From the NCBI RefSeq assembly GCF_029227915.1, contig NC_079885.1:2976001-3040000 (forward strand): 64,000 nt of DNA, read 5' to 3'. Of this stretch, positions 40,534 through 53,500 are shown in pieces; the stretch's first letter is position 1, and the number at the start of each line of letters is the position of its first letter. Source of the DNA: Hydractinia symbiolongicarpus (lineage: Eukaryota; Cnidaria; Hydrozoa; Anthoathecata; Hydractiniidae). The notes beneath the pieces are model-generated. The model did not search any database. It was given only the letters and a program-made list of their open reading frames with translations, and was not told where the DNA came from. Made by a program: the position numbers and the translations under genes.

Positions 40534-42593
40534 TTGGGAAATGAGTTTAGTCCCTGGGTACTTTCTTTGTATACTTTTGACAATACGGGCCGAGTCCGGG
40601 ATTTACGGGAAATCGCAGGTTTTCGTTTGCCATCGATTAAACTTCATTTATTCAGCGTCTCATCAAAAATGAAAACATTTTTGAAAACTACAAGTCTTAT
40701 GCGTTTTAGTGGTGAAAAAATAATTTAAAAAATCGTTCTGGAAATGAGTTTACTTACAGGGTACTTTCTTTGAATACATTCGACTATACGGGCCAAGACC
40801 GGGATTTACAGGAAATCGCGGGTTTTCGTTTGCCGGCGATTAAACCTCTTTCATTAAGCGTCTCATCAAAAATGAAAACATTTTTGAAAACTACAAGTCT
40901 CATGCGTTTTAGTGGTGAAAAAATAATTTAAAAATTCGTTCTGGAAATGAGTTTACTAACAGGGTACTTTCTTTGAATACATTCGCCTATACGGGCCAAG
41001 CCCGGGAATTACGGGAAATCGCAGGTTTTCGTTTGCCGGCGAGTAAACCACTTTCATTCAGCGTCTCATCAAAAATGAAAACATTTTTAAAAACTACAAG
41101 TCTCATGGGCTTTAATGGTGAAATAATAACTTAAAAAATCGTTTGGGAAATGATTTTAGTCCCTGGGTACTTTCTTTGTATACTTTTGACAATACGGGCC
41201 GAGTTCGGGATTTACGGGAAATCGCAGGTTTTCGTTTGCCGGCGATTAAACTTCTTTTATTCAGCGTCTCATCAAAAATGAAAACATTTCTGAAAACTAC
41301 AAGTCTCATGCGTTTTAGTGGTGAAAAAATAATTCAAAAATCGTTCGGGAAATGAGTTTACTTACAGGGTACTTTCTTTGAATACATTCGACTATACGGG
41401 CCAAGACCGGGATTTACAGGAAATCGCGGGTTTTCGTTTGCCGGCGATTAAACCTCTTTCATTAAGCGTCTCATCAAAAATGAAAACATTTTTGAAAACT
41501 ACAAGTCTCATGCGCTTTAGTGGTGAAAAGATAATTTAAAAAATCTTTTTGGAAATGAGTTTACTCACAGGGTACTTTCTTTGTATACATTCGACTATAC
41601 GGGCCAAGCCTGGGATTTACGGGAAATCGCGGGTTTTCGTTTGCCGGCGATTAAACCACTTTCATTAAGCGTCTCATCAAAAATGAAAACATTTCTGAAA
41701 ACTACAAGTCTCATGCGTTTTAGTGGTGAAAAAATAATTCAAAAATCGTCCGGGAAATGGGTTTACTCCCTGGGTACTTTCTTTGTATACTTTTGACTTT
41801 ACGGGCCGAGTCCGGGAATTACGGGAAGTCGCGGGTTTTCGTTTGCCGGCGATTAAACCTCTTTCATTAAGCGTCTCATCAAAAACGAAAACATTTTTGA
41901 GAACTGCAAGTCTCATGCGCTTTAGTGGTGAAAGTATAATTTAAAAAATCGTTTTGGAAATGAGTTTACTCACAGGGTACTTTCTTTGTATACATTCGAC
42001 TATACCGGCCAAGCCTGGGATTTACGGGAAATCGCGGGTTTTCGTTTGCCGGCGATTAAACCACTTTCATTAAGCGTCTCATCAAAAATGAAAACATTTC
42101 TGAAAACTACAAGTCTCATGCGTTTTAGTGGTGAAAAAATAATTCAAAAATCGTTCGGGAAATGAGTTTACTCCCTGGGTACTTTCTTTGTATACTTTTG
42201 ACTATACGGGCCGAGTCCGGGATTTACGGGAAATCGCAGGTTTACGTTTGCCGGCGATTAAACTTATTTTATTCAGCGTCTCATCAAAAATGAAAACATT
42301 TTTGAAAACTACAAGTCTCATGCGTTTTAGTGGTGAAAAAAAAATTTAAAAAATCGTTCGGGAAATGAGTTTACTCCCCGGGTACTTTCTTTGTATACAT
42401 TCGCCTATACGGGCCAAGCCCGGGATTTATGGGAAATCGCGGGATTTCGTTTGCCGGCGATTAAACCTCTTTCATTAAGCGTCCCATCAAAAACGAAAAC
42501 ATTTTTGAAAACTGCAAGTCTCATGCGCTTTAGTGGTGAAAAGATAATTTAAAAAATCTTTTTGGAAATGAGTTTACTCACAGGGTACTTTCT
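40534..42593. repeat. 203-bp satellite array between the two large domains
   Basis: Full-length monomers carrying 'gccatcgattaaacttcat', a rare disruption of the gccggc landmark, at about 40630. The same variant reappears at about 45900 and 46917, linking this stretch to the next higher-order block. No gene is present. Confidence 0.93.
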
Positions 42594-45500
42594 TTGTATA
42601 CATTCGACTATACGGGCCAAGCCTGGGATTTACGGGAAATCGCGGGTTTTCGTTTGCCGGCGATTAAACCACTTTCATTAAGCGTCTCATCAAAAATGAA
42701 AACATTTCTGAAAACTACAAGTCTCATGCGTTTTAGTGGTGAAAAAATAATTCAAAAATCGTTCGGGAAATGGGTTTACTCCCTGGGTACTTTCTTTGTA
42801 TACTTTGACTATACGGGCCAAGCCTGGGATTTACGGGAAATCGCGGGTTTTCGTTTGCCGGCGATTAAACCTCTTTCATTAAGCGTCTCATCAAAAACGA
42901 AAACATTTTTGAAAACTGCAAGTCTCATGCGCTTTAGTGGTGAAATGATAATTTAAAAAATCGTTTTGGAAATGAGTTTACTCACAGGGTACTTTCTTTG
43001 TATACATTCGACTATACCGGCCAAGCCTGGGATTTACAGGAAATCGCGGGTTTTCGTTTGCCGGCGATTAAACCTCTTTCATTAAGCGTCTCATCAAAAA
43101 TGAAAACATTTTTGAAAACTACAAGTCTCATGCGTTTTAGTGGTGAAAAAATAATTTAAAAAATCGTTCTGGAAATGAGTTTACTCACAGGGTACTTTCT
43201 TTGAATACATTCGCCTATACGGGCCAAGCCCTGGATTTACGGGAATACGCGGGATTTCGTTTGCCGGCGATTAAACCACTTTCATTTAGCGTCTCATCAA
43301 AAATGAAAACATTTTTAAAAACTACAAGTCTCATGGGCTTTAGTGGTAAAATAATAATTTAAAAAATCGTTCTGGAAATGAGTTTACTCACAGGGTACTT
43401 TCTTTGTATACATTCGGCTATACGGGGCAAGCCCGGGATTTACGGGAAATCGCGGGTTTTCGTTTGCCGGCGATTAAACCACTTTCATTTAGCGTCTCAT
43501 CAAAAACTAAAACATTTTTAAAAACTACAAGTCTCATGGGCTTTAGTGGTGAAATAATAATTTAAAAAATCGTTTGGGAAATGAGTTTAGTCCCTGGGTA
43601 CTTTCTTTGTATACTTTTGACATTACGGGCCGAGTCCGGGATTTACGGGAAATCGCAGGTTTTCGTTTGCCGGCGATTAAACTTCTTTCATTCAGCGTCT
43701 CATCAAAAATAAAAACATTTTTGAAAACTACAAGTCTTATGCGTTTTAGTGGTGAAAAAATAATTTAAAAAATCGTTCTGGAAATGAGTTTACTCACAGG
43801 GTACTTTCTATGAATACATTCGACTATACGGGCCAAGCCCGGGATTTACAGGAAATCGCGGGTTTTCGTTTGCCGGCGATTAAACCTCTTTCATTAAGCG
43901 TCTCATCAAAAATGAAAACATTTTTGAAAACTGCAAGTCTCATGCGTTTTAGTGGTGAAAAGATAATTTAAAAAATCGTTTTGGAAATGAGTTTACTCAC
44001 AGGGTACTTTCTTTGTAAACATTCGCCTATACGGGCCAAGCCCGGGATTTACGGGAAATCGCGGGTTTTCGTTTGCCGGCGATTAAACCACTTTCATTAA
44101 GCGTCTCATCAAAAATGAAAACATTTCTGAAAACGACAAGTCTCATGCGTTTTAGTGGTGAAAAGATAATTTAAAAAATCGTTTGGGAAATGAGTTTAGT
44201 CCCTGGGTACTTTCTTTGTATACTTTTGACAATACGGGCCGAGTCCGGGATTTACGGGAAATCGCAGGTTTTCGTTTGACGGCGATTAAACTTCTTTCAT
44301 TAAGCGTCTCATCAAAAACGAAAACATTTTTGAAAACTGCAAGTCTCATGCGCTTTAGTGGTGAAAAGATAATTTAAAAAATCGTTTTGGAAATGAGTTT
44401 ACTCACAGGGTACTTTCTTTGTATACATTCGACTATACCGGCCAAGCCTGGGATTTACGGGAAATCGCGGGTTTTCGTTTGCCGGCGATTAAACCACTTT
44501 CATTAAGCGTCTCATCAAAAATGAAAACATTTCTGAAAACTACAAGTCTCATGCGTTTTAGTGGTGAAAAAATAATTCAAAAATCGTTCGGGAAATGGGT
44601 TTACTCCCTGGGTACTTTCTTTGTATACTTTTGACTATACGGGCCGAGTCCGGGAATTACGGGAAGTCGCGGGTTTTCGTTTGCCGGCGATTAAACCTCT
44701 TTCATTAAGCGTCTCATCAAAAACGAAAACATTTTTGAAAACTGCAAGTCTCATGCGCTTTAGTGGTGAAAAGATAATTTAAAAAATCGTTTTGGAAATG
44801 AGTTTACTCACAGGGTACTTTCTTTGTATACATTCGACTATACCGGCCAAGCCTGGGATTTACGGGAAATCGCGGGTTTTCGTTTGCCGGCGATTAAACC
44901 ACTTTCATTAAGCGTCTCATCAAAAATGAAAACATTTCTGAAAACTACAAGTCTCATGCGTTTTAGTGGTGAAAAAATAATTCAAAAATCGTTCGGGAAA
45001 TGGGTTTACTCCCTGGGTACTTTCTTTGTATACTTTTGACTATACGGGCCGAGTCCGGGAATTACGGGAAGTCGCGGGTTTTCGTTTGCCGGCGATTAAA
45101 CCTCTTTCATTAAGCGTCTCATCAAAAACGAAAACATTTTTGAAAACTGCAAGTCTCATGCGCTTTAGTGGTGAAAAGATAATTTAAAAAATCGTTTTGG
45201 AAATGAGTTTACTCACAGGGTACTTTCTTTGTATACATTCGACTATACCGGCCAAGCCTGGGATTTACGGGAAATCGCGGGTTTTCGTTTGCCGGCGATT
45301 AAACCACTTTCATTAAGCGTCTCATCAAAAATGAAAACCTTTCTAAAAACTACAAGTCTCATGCGCTTTAGTGGTGAAAAAATAATTCAAAAATCGTTCG
45401 GGAAATGAGTTTACTCCCTGGGTACTTTCTTTGTATACTTTTGACTATACGGCCGATTCCGGGATTTACGGGAAATTGCAGGTTTCCGTTTGCCGGCGAA

Positions 45501-45802
45501 TAAACTTATTTTATTCAGCGTCTCATCAAAAATGAAAACATTTTTGAAAACCACAAGTCTCATGCGTTTTAGTGGTGAAAAGATAATTTAAAAAATCGTT
45601 TTGGAAATGAGTTTACTCACAGGGTACTTTCTTTGTATACATTCGACTATACGGGCCAAGCCCGGGAGTTACGGGAAATCACGGGTTTTCGTTTGCCGGC
45701 GATTAAACCACTTTCATTTAGCGTCTCATCAAAAATGAAAACATTTTTAAAAACTACAAGTCTCATGGGCTTTAGTGGTGAAATAATAATTTAAAAAATC
45801 GT
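42594..45802. repeat. Large duplicated satellite domain, copy 2
   Basis: Second, shorter version of the 35.1-40.5 kb domain. It lacks the extra three-monomer block and the six-monomer expansion, but keeps the 405-bp dimer (44419, 44824). Shared rare variants include 'ggaatacgcgggatttcg', 'catttagcg' and 'aaaactaaaacattt'. Confidence 0.87.
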
Positions 45803-47622
45803 TTGGGAAATGAGTTTAGTCCCTGGGTACTTTCTTTGTATACTTTTGACAATACGGGCCGAGTCCGGGATTTACGGGAAATCGCAGGTTTTCGTTTGCC
45901 ATCGATTAAACTTCATTTATTCAGCGTCTCATCAAAAATGAAAACATTTTTGAAAACTACAAGTCTCATGCGTTTTAGTGGTGAAAAAATAATTTAAAAA
46001 ATCGTTCTGGAAATGAGTTTACTCACAGGGTACTTTCTTTGAATACATTCGCCTATACGGGCCAAGCCCGGGAATTACGGGAAATCGCGGGTTTTCGTTT
46101 GCCGGCGAGTAAACCACTTTCATTCAGCGTCTCATCAAAAATGAAAACATTTTTAAAAACTACAAGTCTCAAGGGCTTTAATGGTGAAATAATAACTTAA
46201 AAAATCGTTTGGGAAATGATTTTAGTCCCTGGGTACTTTCTTTGTATACTTTTGACAATACGGGCCGAGTTCGGGATTTACGGGAAATCGCAGGTTTTCG
46301 TTTGCCGGCGATTAAACTTCTTTTATTCAGCGTCTCATCAAAAATGAAAACATTTTTGAAAACTACAAGTCTTATGCGTTTTAGTGGTGAAAAAATAATT
46401 TAAAAAATCGTTCTGGAAATGAGTTTACTCACAGGGTACTTTTCTTTGAATACATTCGACTATACGGGCCAAGCCCGGGATTTACAGGAAATCGCGGGTT
46501 TTCGTTTGCCGGCGATAAAACCTCTTTCATTAAGCGTCTCATCAAAAATGAAAACATTTTTGAAAACTACAAGTCTCATGCGTTTTAGTGGTGAAAAAAT
46601 AATTTAAAAAATCGTTCTGGAAATGAGTTTACTCACAGGGTACTGTCTTTGAATACATTAGCCTATACGGGCCAAGCACGGGATTTACGGGAAATCGCGG
46701 GATTTCGTTTGCCGGCGATTAAACCACTTTCATTTAGCGTCTCATCAAAAATGGAAACATTTTTAAAAACTACAAGTCTCATGGGCTTTAGTGGTGAAAT
46801 AATAATTTAAAAAATCGTTTGGGAAATGAGTTTAGTCCCTGGGTACTTTCTTTGTATACTTTTGACAATACGGGCCGAGTCCGGGATTTACGGGAAATCG
46901 CAGGTTTTCGTTTGCCATCGATTAAACTTCATTTATTCAGCGTCTCATCAAAAATGAAAACATTTTTGAAAACTACAAGTCTCATGCGTTTTAGTGGTGA
47001 AAAAATAATTTAAAAAATCGTTCTGGAAATGAGTTTACTCACAGGGTACTTTCTTTGAATACATTCGCCTATACGGGCCAAGCCCGGGAATTACGGGAAA
47101 TCGCGGGTTTTCGTTTGCCGGCGAGTAAACCACTTTCATTCAGCGTCTCATCAAAAATGAAAACATTTTTAAAAACGACAAGTCTCAAGGGCTTTAATGG
47201 TGAAATAATAACTTAAAAAATCGTTTGGGAAATTATTTTAGTCCCTGGGTACTTTCTTTGTATACTTTTGACAATACGGGCCGAGTTCGGGATTTACGGG
47301 AAATCGCAGGTTTTCGTTTGCCGGCGATTAAACTTCTTTTATTCAGCGTCTCATCAAAAATGAAAACATTTTTGAAAACTACAAGTCTTATGCGTTTTAG
47401 TGGTGAAAAAATATTTTAAAAATCGTTCTGGAAATGAGTTTACTCACAGGGTACTTTTCTTTGAATACATTCGACTATACGGGCCAAGCCCGGGATTTAC
47501 AGGAAATCGCGGGTTTTCGTTTGCCGGCGATAAAACCTCTTTCATTAAGCGTCTCATCAAAAATGAAAACATTTTTGAAAACTACTAGTCTCATGCGTTT
47601 TAGTGGTGAAAAAATAATTTAA
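45803..47622. repeat. 1,015-bp higher-order repeat, two copies
   Basis: Five-monomer unit: 45803, 46209 and 46419 recur at 46819, 47225 and 47434 (shifts 1,015-1,016). A one-base insertion giving 'gtacttttctttgaatac' (about 46438 and 47453) makes 204-bp monomers and is copied in both. 'tctcaagggctttaatgg' is another shared private mark. Confidence 0.9.
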
Positions 47623-50599
47623 AAAATCGTTCTGGAAATGAGTTTACTCACAGGGTACTTTCTTTGAATACATTAGCCTATACGGGCCAAGCCCGGGATT
47701 TACGGGAAATCGCGGGATTTCGTTTGCCGACGATTAAACCTCTTTCATAAAGCGTCTCATCAAAAACAAAAACATTTTTAAAAACTGCAAGTCTCATGCG
47801 TTTTAGTGGTGAAAATATAATTTAAAAAATCGTTTTGGAAATGAGTTTACTCACAGGGTACTTTTTTTGTATACATTCGCCTATACGGGCCAATCCCCGG
47901 ATTTACGGGAAATCGCGGGTTTTCGTTTGCCGGCGAATAAACCACTTTCATTAAGCGTCTCATCAAAAATGAAAACATTTCTGAAAACTACAAGTCTCAT
48001 GCGTTTTAGTGGTAAAAAGATAATTTAAAAAATCGTTTGGGAAATAAGTTTAGTCCCTGGGTACTTTCTTTGTATACTTTTGACAATACGGGCCGAGTCC
48101 GGGATTTACGGGAAATCGCAGGTTTTCGTTTGCCGGCGATTAAACTTCTTTTATTCAGCGTCTCATCAAAAATGAAAACATTTTTGAAAACTACAAGTCT
48201 TATGCGTTTTTGTGGTGAAAAAAAAATTTAAAAAATCGTTCGGGAAATGAGTTTACTCCCTGGGTACTTTCTTTGTATACATTCGCCTATACGGGCCAAG
48301 CCCGGGATTTACGGGAAATCGCGGGATTTCGTTTGCGGGCGATTAAACCTCTTTCATTAAGCGTCTCATCAAGAACGAAAACATTTTTGAAAACTGCAAG
48401 TCTCATGCGTTTTAGTGGTGAAAAGACAAATTTAAAAAATCGTTTTGGAAATGAGTTTACTCACAGGGTACTTTCTTTGTATACATTCGCCTATACGGGC
48501 CAAGCCCGGGATTTACGGGAAATCGCGGGTTTTCGTTTGCCGGCGATTAAACCACTTTCATTAAGCGTCTCATCAAAAATGAAAACATTTCTGAAAACTT
48601 CAAGTCTCATGCGTTTTAGTGGTGAAAAAATAATTCAAAAAATCGTTCGGGAAATGGGTTTACTCCCTGGGTACTTTCTTTGTATAATTTTGACTATACG
48701 GGCCGAGTCCGGGAATTTCGGGAAATCGCAGGTTTTCGTTTGCCGGCGATTAAACTTCTTTTATTTAGCGTCTCATCAAAAATGAAAACATTTTTGAAAA
48801 CTACAAGTCTTATGCGTTTTAGTGGTGAAAAAATAATTTAAAAAATCGTTCTGGAAATGAGTTTACTCACAGGGTACTTTCTTTGTATACATTCGACTAT
48901 ACGGTCCAAGCCCGGGATTTACGGGAAATCGCGGGTTTTTGTTTGCCAGCGATTAAACCTCTTTCATTTAGCGTCTCATCAAAAATGAAAACATTTTTGA
49001 AAACTACAAGTCTCATGCGTTTTAGTGGTGAAAAAAAAATTTAAAAAATCTTTCGGGAAATGAGTTTACTCCCTGGGTACTTTCTTTGTATACATTCGCC
49101 TATACGGGCCAAGCCCGGGATTTACGGGAAATCGCGGGATTTCGTTTGCCGGCGATTAAACCTCTTTCATTAAGCGTCACATCAAAAATGAAAACATTTT
49201 TGAAAACTGCAAGTCTCATGCGTTTTAGTGGTGAAAAGATAATTTTAAAAATCGTTTTGGAAATGAGTTTACTCACAGGGTACTTTCTTTGTATGCATTC
49301 GACTATACGGGCCAAGACTGGGATTTACGGGAAATCGCGGGTTTTCGTTTGCGGGCGATTAAACCACTTTCATTAAGCGTCTCATCAAAAATGAAAACAT
49401 TTCTGAAAACTAAAACTCTCATGCGTTTTAGTGATGAAAAAATAATTCAAAAAATCGTTCGGGAAATGAGTTTACTCCCTGGGTACTTTCTTTGTATACT
49501 TTTGACTATACGGGCCGAGTCCGGGATTTACAGGAAGTCGCGGGTTTTCGTTTGCCGGCGATTAAACTTCTTTTATTCAGCGTCTCATCAAAAATGAAAA
49601 CATTTTTAAAAACTACAAGTCTCTTGGGCTTTAGTGGTGAAAAAATAATTTAAAAAATCGTTCTGGAAATGAGTTTACACCCTGGGTACTTTCTTTGTAT
49701 ACATTCGCCTATACGAGCCAAGCCCGGGATTTACGGGAAATCGCGGGATTTCGTTTGCCGGCGATTAAACTTCTTTCATTAAGCGTCTCATCAAAAATGA
49801 AAACATTTTTGAAAACTGCAAGTCTCATGCGTTTTAGTGGTGAAAAGGTAATTTAAAAAATCGTTTTGGAAATGAGTTTACTCACAGGGTACTTTCTTTG
49901 AATACATTCGACTATACGGGCCAAGCCCGGGATTTACGGGAAATCGCGGGTTTTTGTTTGCCGGCGATTAAACCTCTTTCATTAGGCGTCTCATCAAAAA
50001 TGAAAACATTTTTGAAAACTACAAGTCTCATGCGTTTTAGTGGTGAAAAAAAATTTAAAAAATCGTTCGGGAAATGAGTTTACTCCCTGGGTACTTTCTT
50101 TGTATACATTCGCCTATACGGGCCAAGCCCGGGATTTACGAGAAATCGCGGGATTTCGTTTGGCGGCGATTAAACCTCTTTCATTAAGCGTCTCATCAAA
50201 AACGAAAACATTTTTGAAAACTGCAAGTCTCATGCGTTTTAGTGGTGAAAAGATAATTTAAAAAATCGTTTTGGAAATGAGTTTACTCACAGGGTACTTT
50301 CTTTGTATACATTCGCCTATACGGGCCAAGCCGGGATTTACGGGAAAGCGCGGGTTTTCGTTTGCCGGCGATTAAACCACTTTCATTAAGCGTCTCATCA
50401 AAAATGAAAACATTTCTGAAAACTACAAGTCTCATGCGTTTTAGTGGTGAACAAATAATTCAAAAAATCGTTCGGGAAATGGGTTTACTCCCTGGGTACT
50501 TTCTTTGTATAATTTTGACTATACGGGCCGAGTCCGGGAATTACGGGAAATCGCAGGTTTTCGTTTGCCGGCGATTAAACTTCTTTTATTCAGCGTCTC
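47623..50599. repeat. 203-bp satellite array with longest accidental open frame
   Basis: Full-length monomers. A local combination of indels ('aaaagacaaatttaaaa') and a stop-removing T-to-C change makes a 170-codon open frame at 48273-48785. It is just two and a half translated monomers, so I do not call it a gene. Confidence 0.92.
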
Positions 50600-53500
50600 A
50601 TCAAAAATGAAAACATTTTTGAAAACTACAAGTCTTATGCGTTTTAGTGGTGAAAAAATAATTTAAAAAAGCGTTCTGGAAATGAGTTTACTCACAGGGT
50701 ACTTTCTTTGTATACATTCGACTATACGGGCCAAGCCCGGGATTTACGGGAAATCGCGGGTTTTCGTTTGCCGGCGATTAAACCTCTTTCATTTAGCGTC
50801 TCATCAAAAATGAAAACATTTTTCAAAAACTACAAGTCTCATGCGTTTTAGTGGTGAAAAAAAAATTTAAAAAATCGTTCGGGAAATGAGTTTACTCCCT
50901 GGGTACTTTCTTTGTATACATTCGCCTATACGGGCCAAGCCCGGGATTTACGGGAAATCGCTGGATTTCGTTTGCCGGCGATTAAACCTCTTTCATTAAG
51001 CGTCTCATCAAAAATGAAAACATTTTTAAAAACTACAAGTCTCATGGGCTTTAGTGGTGAAAAAATAATTTAAAAAATCGTTCGGGAAATGATTTTACAC
51101 CCTGGGTACTTTCTTTGTATACATTCGCCTATACGAGCCACGCCCGGGATTTACGGGAAATCGCGGGATTTCGTTTGCCGGCGATTAAACTTCTTTCATT
51201 AAGCGTCTCATCAAAAATGAAAACATTTTTGAAAACTGCAAGTCTCATGCGTTTTAGTGGTGAAAAGATAATTTAAAAAATCGTTTTGGAAATGAGTTTA
51301 CTCACAGGGTACTTTCTTTGTATACATTCGACTATACGGGCCAAGCCTGGGGATTTTCGGGAAATCGCGGGTTTTCGTTTGTCGGCGATTAAACCACTTT
51401 CATTAAGCGTCTCATCAAAAATGAAAACAATTCTGAAAACTACAAGTCTCATGCGTTTTAGTGGTGAAAAGATAATTTAAAAAATCGTATGGGAAATGAG
51501 TTTACTCACAGGGTACTTTCTTTGTATACATTCGCCTATACGGGCCAAGCCCGGGATTTACGGGAAATCGCGGGTTTTCGTTTGCCGGCGATTAAACCAC
51601 TTTCATTAAGCGTCTCATCAAAAATGAAAACATTTCTGAAAACTACAAGTCTCATGCGTTTTAGTGGTGAAAAAATAATTCAAAAAATCGTTCGGGAAAT
51701 GAGTTTACTCCCTGGGTACTTTCTTTGTATACATTCGCCTATACGAGCCACGCCCGGGATTTACGGGAAATCGCGGGATTTCGTTTGCCGGCGATTAAAC
51801 TTCTTTCATTAAGCGTCTCATCAAAAATGAAAACATTTTTGAAAACTGCAAGTCTCATTCGTTCTAGTGGTGCAGAAATACTTTGAAAAATCGTTCGGGA
51901 AATCAGTTTACTCCTTGGGTACTTTCTTTATATACATTCAACTATACGGGCCAAGCCCGGGATTTACGGGAAATCGCGGGTTTTCGTTTGCCGGCAAATA
52001 AACTTCTTTTATTCAGCGTCTCATCAAAAATGAAAACATTTTTGAAAACTACAAGTCTTATGCGTTTTAGTGGTGAAGAAATAATTTAAAAAATCGTTCT
52101 GGAAATGAGTTTACTCACAGGGTACTTTCTTTGTATACATTCGACTATACGGGCCATGCCCGGGATTTACGGGAAATCGCGGGTTTTCGTTTGCCGGCGA
52201 TTAAACCTCTTTCATTTAGCGTCTCATCAAAAATGAAAACATTTTTGAAAACTACAAGTCTCATGCGTTTTAGTGGTGAAAAAAAAAATTAAAAAATCGT
52301 TCGGGAAATGAGTTTACTCCCTGGGTACTTTCTTTGTATACATTCGCCTATACGGGCCAAGCCCGGGATTTACGGGAAATCGCGAGATTTCGTTTGCCGG
52401 CGATTAAACCTCTTTCATTAAGCGTCTCATCAAAAATGAAAACATTTTTAAAAACTACAAGTCTCATGGGCTTTAGTGGTGAAAAAATAATTTAAAAATT
52501 TGTTCGGGAAATGATTTTACACCCTGGGTACTTTCTTTGTATACATTCGCCTATACGAGCCACGCCCGGGATTTACGGGAAATCGCGGGATTTCGTTTGC
52601 CGGCGATTAAACTTCTTTCATTAAGCGTCTCATCAAAAATGAAAACATTTTTGAAAACTGCAAGTCTCATGCGTTTTAGTGGTGAAAAGATAATTTCAAA
52701 AATCGTTTTGGAAATGAGTTTACTCACAGGGTACTTTCTTTGTATACATTCGACTATACGGACCAAGCCTGGGATTTTCGGGAAATCGCGGGTTTTCGTT
52801 TGTCGGCGATTAAACCACTTTCATTAAGCGTCTCATCAAAAATGAAAACAATTCTGAAAACTACAAGTCTCATGCGTTTTAGTGGTGAAAAAATAATTCA
52901 AAAAATCGTTCGGGAATTGAGTTTACTCCCTGGGTACTTTCTTTGTATACTTTTGACTATACAGGCCAAGTCCGGGATTTACGGGAAGTCGCGGGTTTTC
53001 GTTTGCCGGCGATTAAACTTCTTTTATTCAGCGTCTCATCAAAAATGAAAACATTTTTGAAAACTACAAGTCTTATGCGTTTTAGTGGTGAAAAAATAAT
53101 TTAAAAAAGCGTTCTGGAAATGAGTTTACTCACAGGGTACTTTCTTTGTATACATTCGACTATACGGGCCAAGCCCGGGATTTACGGGAAATCGCGGGTT
53201 TTCGTTTGCCGGCGATTGAACCTCTTTCATTTAGCGTCTCATCAAAAATGAAAACATTTTTCAAAAACTACAAGTCTCATGCGTTTTAGTGGTGAAAAAA
53301 AAATTTAAAAAATCGTTCGGGAAATGAGTTTACTCCCTGGGTACTTTCTTTGTATACATTCGCCTATACGGGCCAAGCCCGGGATTTACGGGAAATCGCT
53401 GGATTTCGTTTGCCGGCGATTAAACCTCTTTCATTAAGCGTCTCATCAAAAATGAAAACATTTTTAAAAACTACAAGTCTCATGGGCTTTAGTGGTGAAA

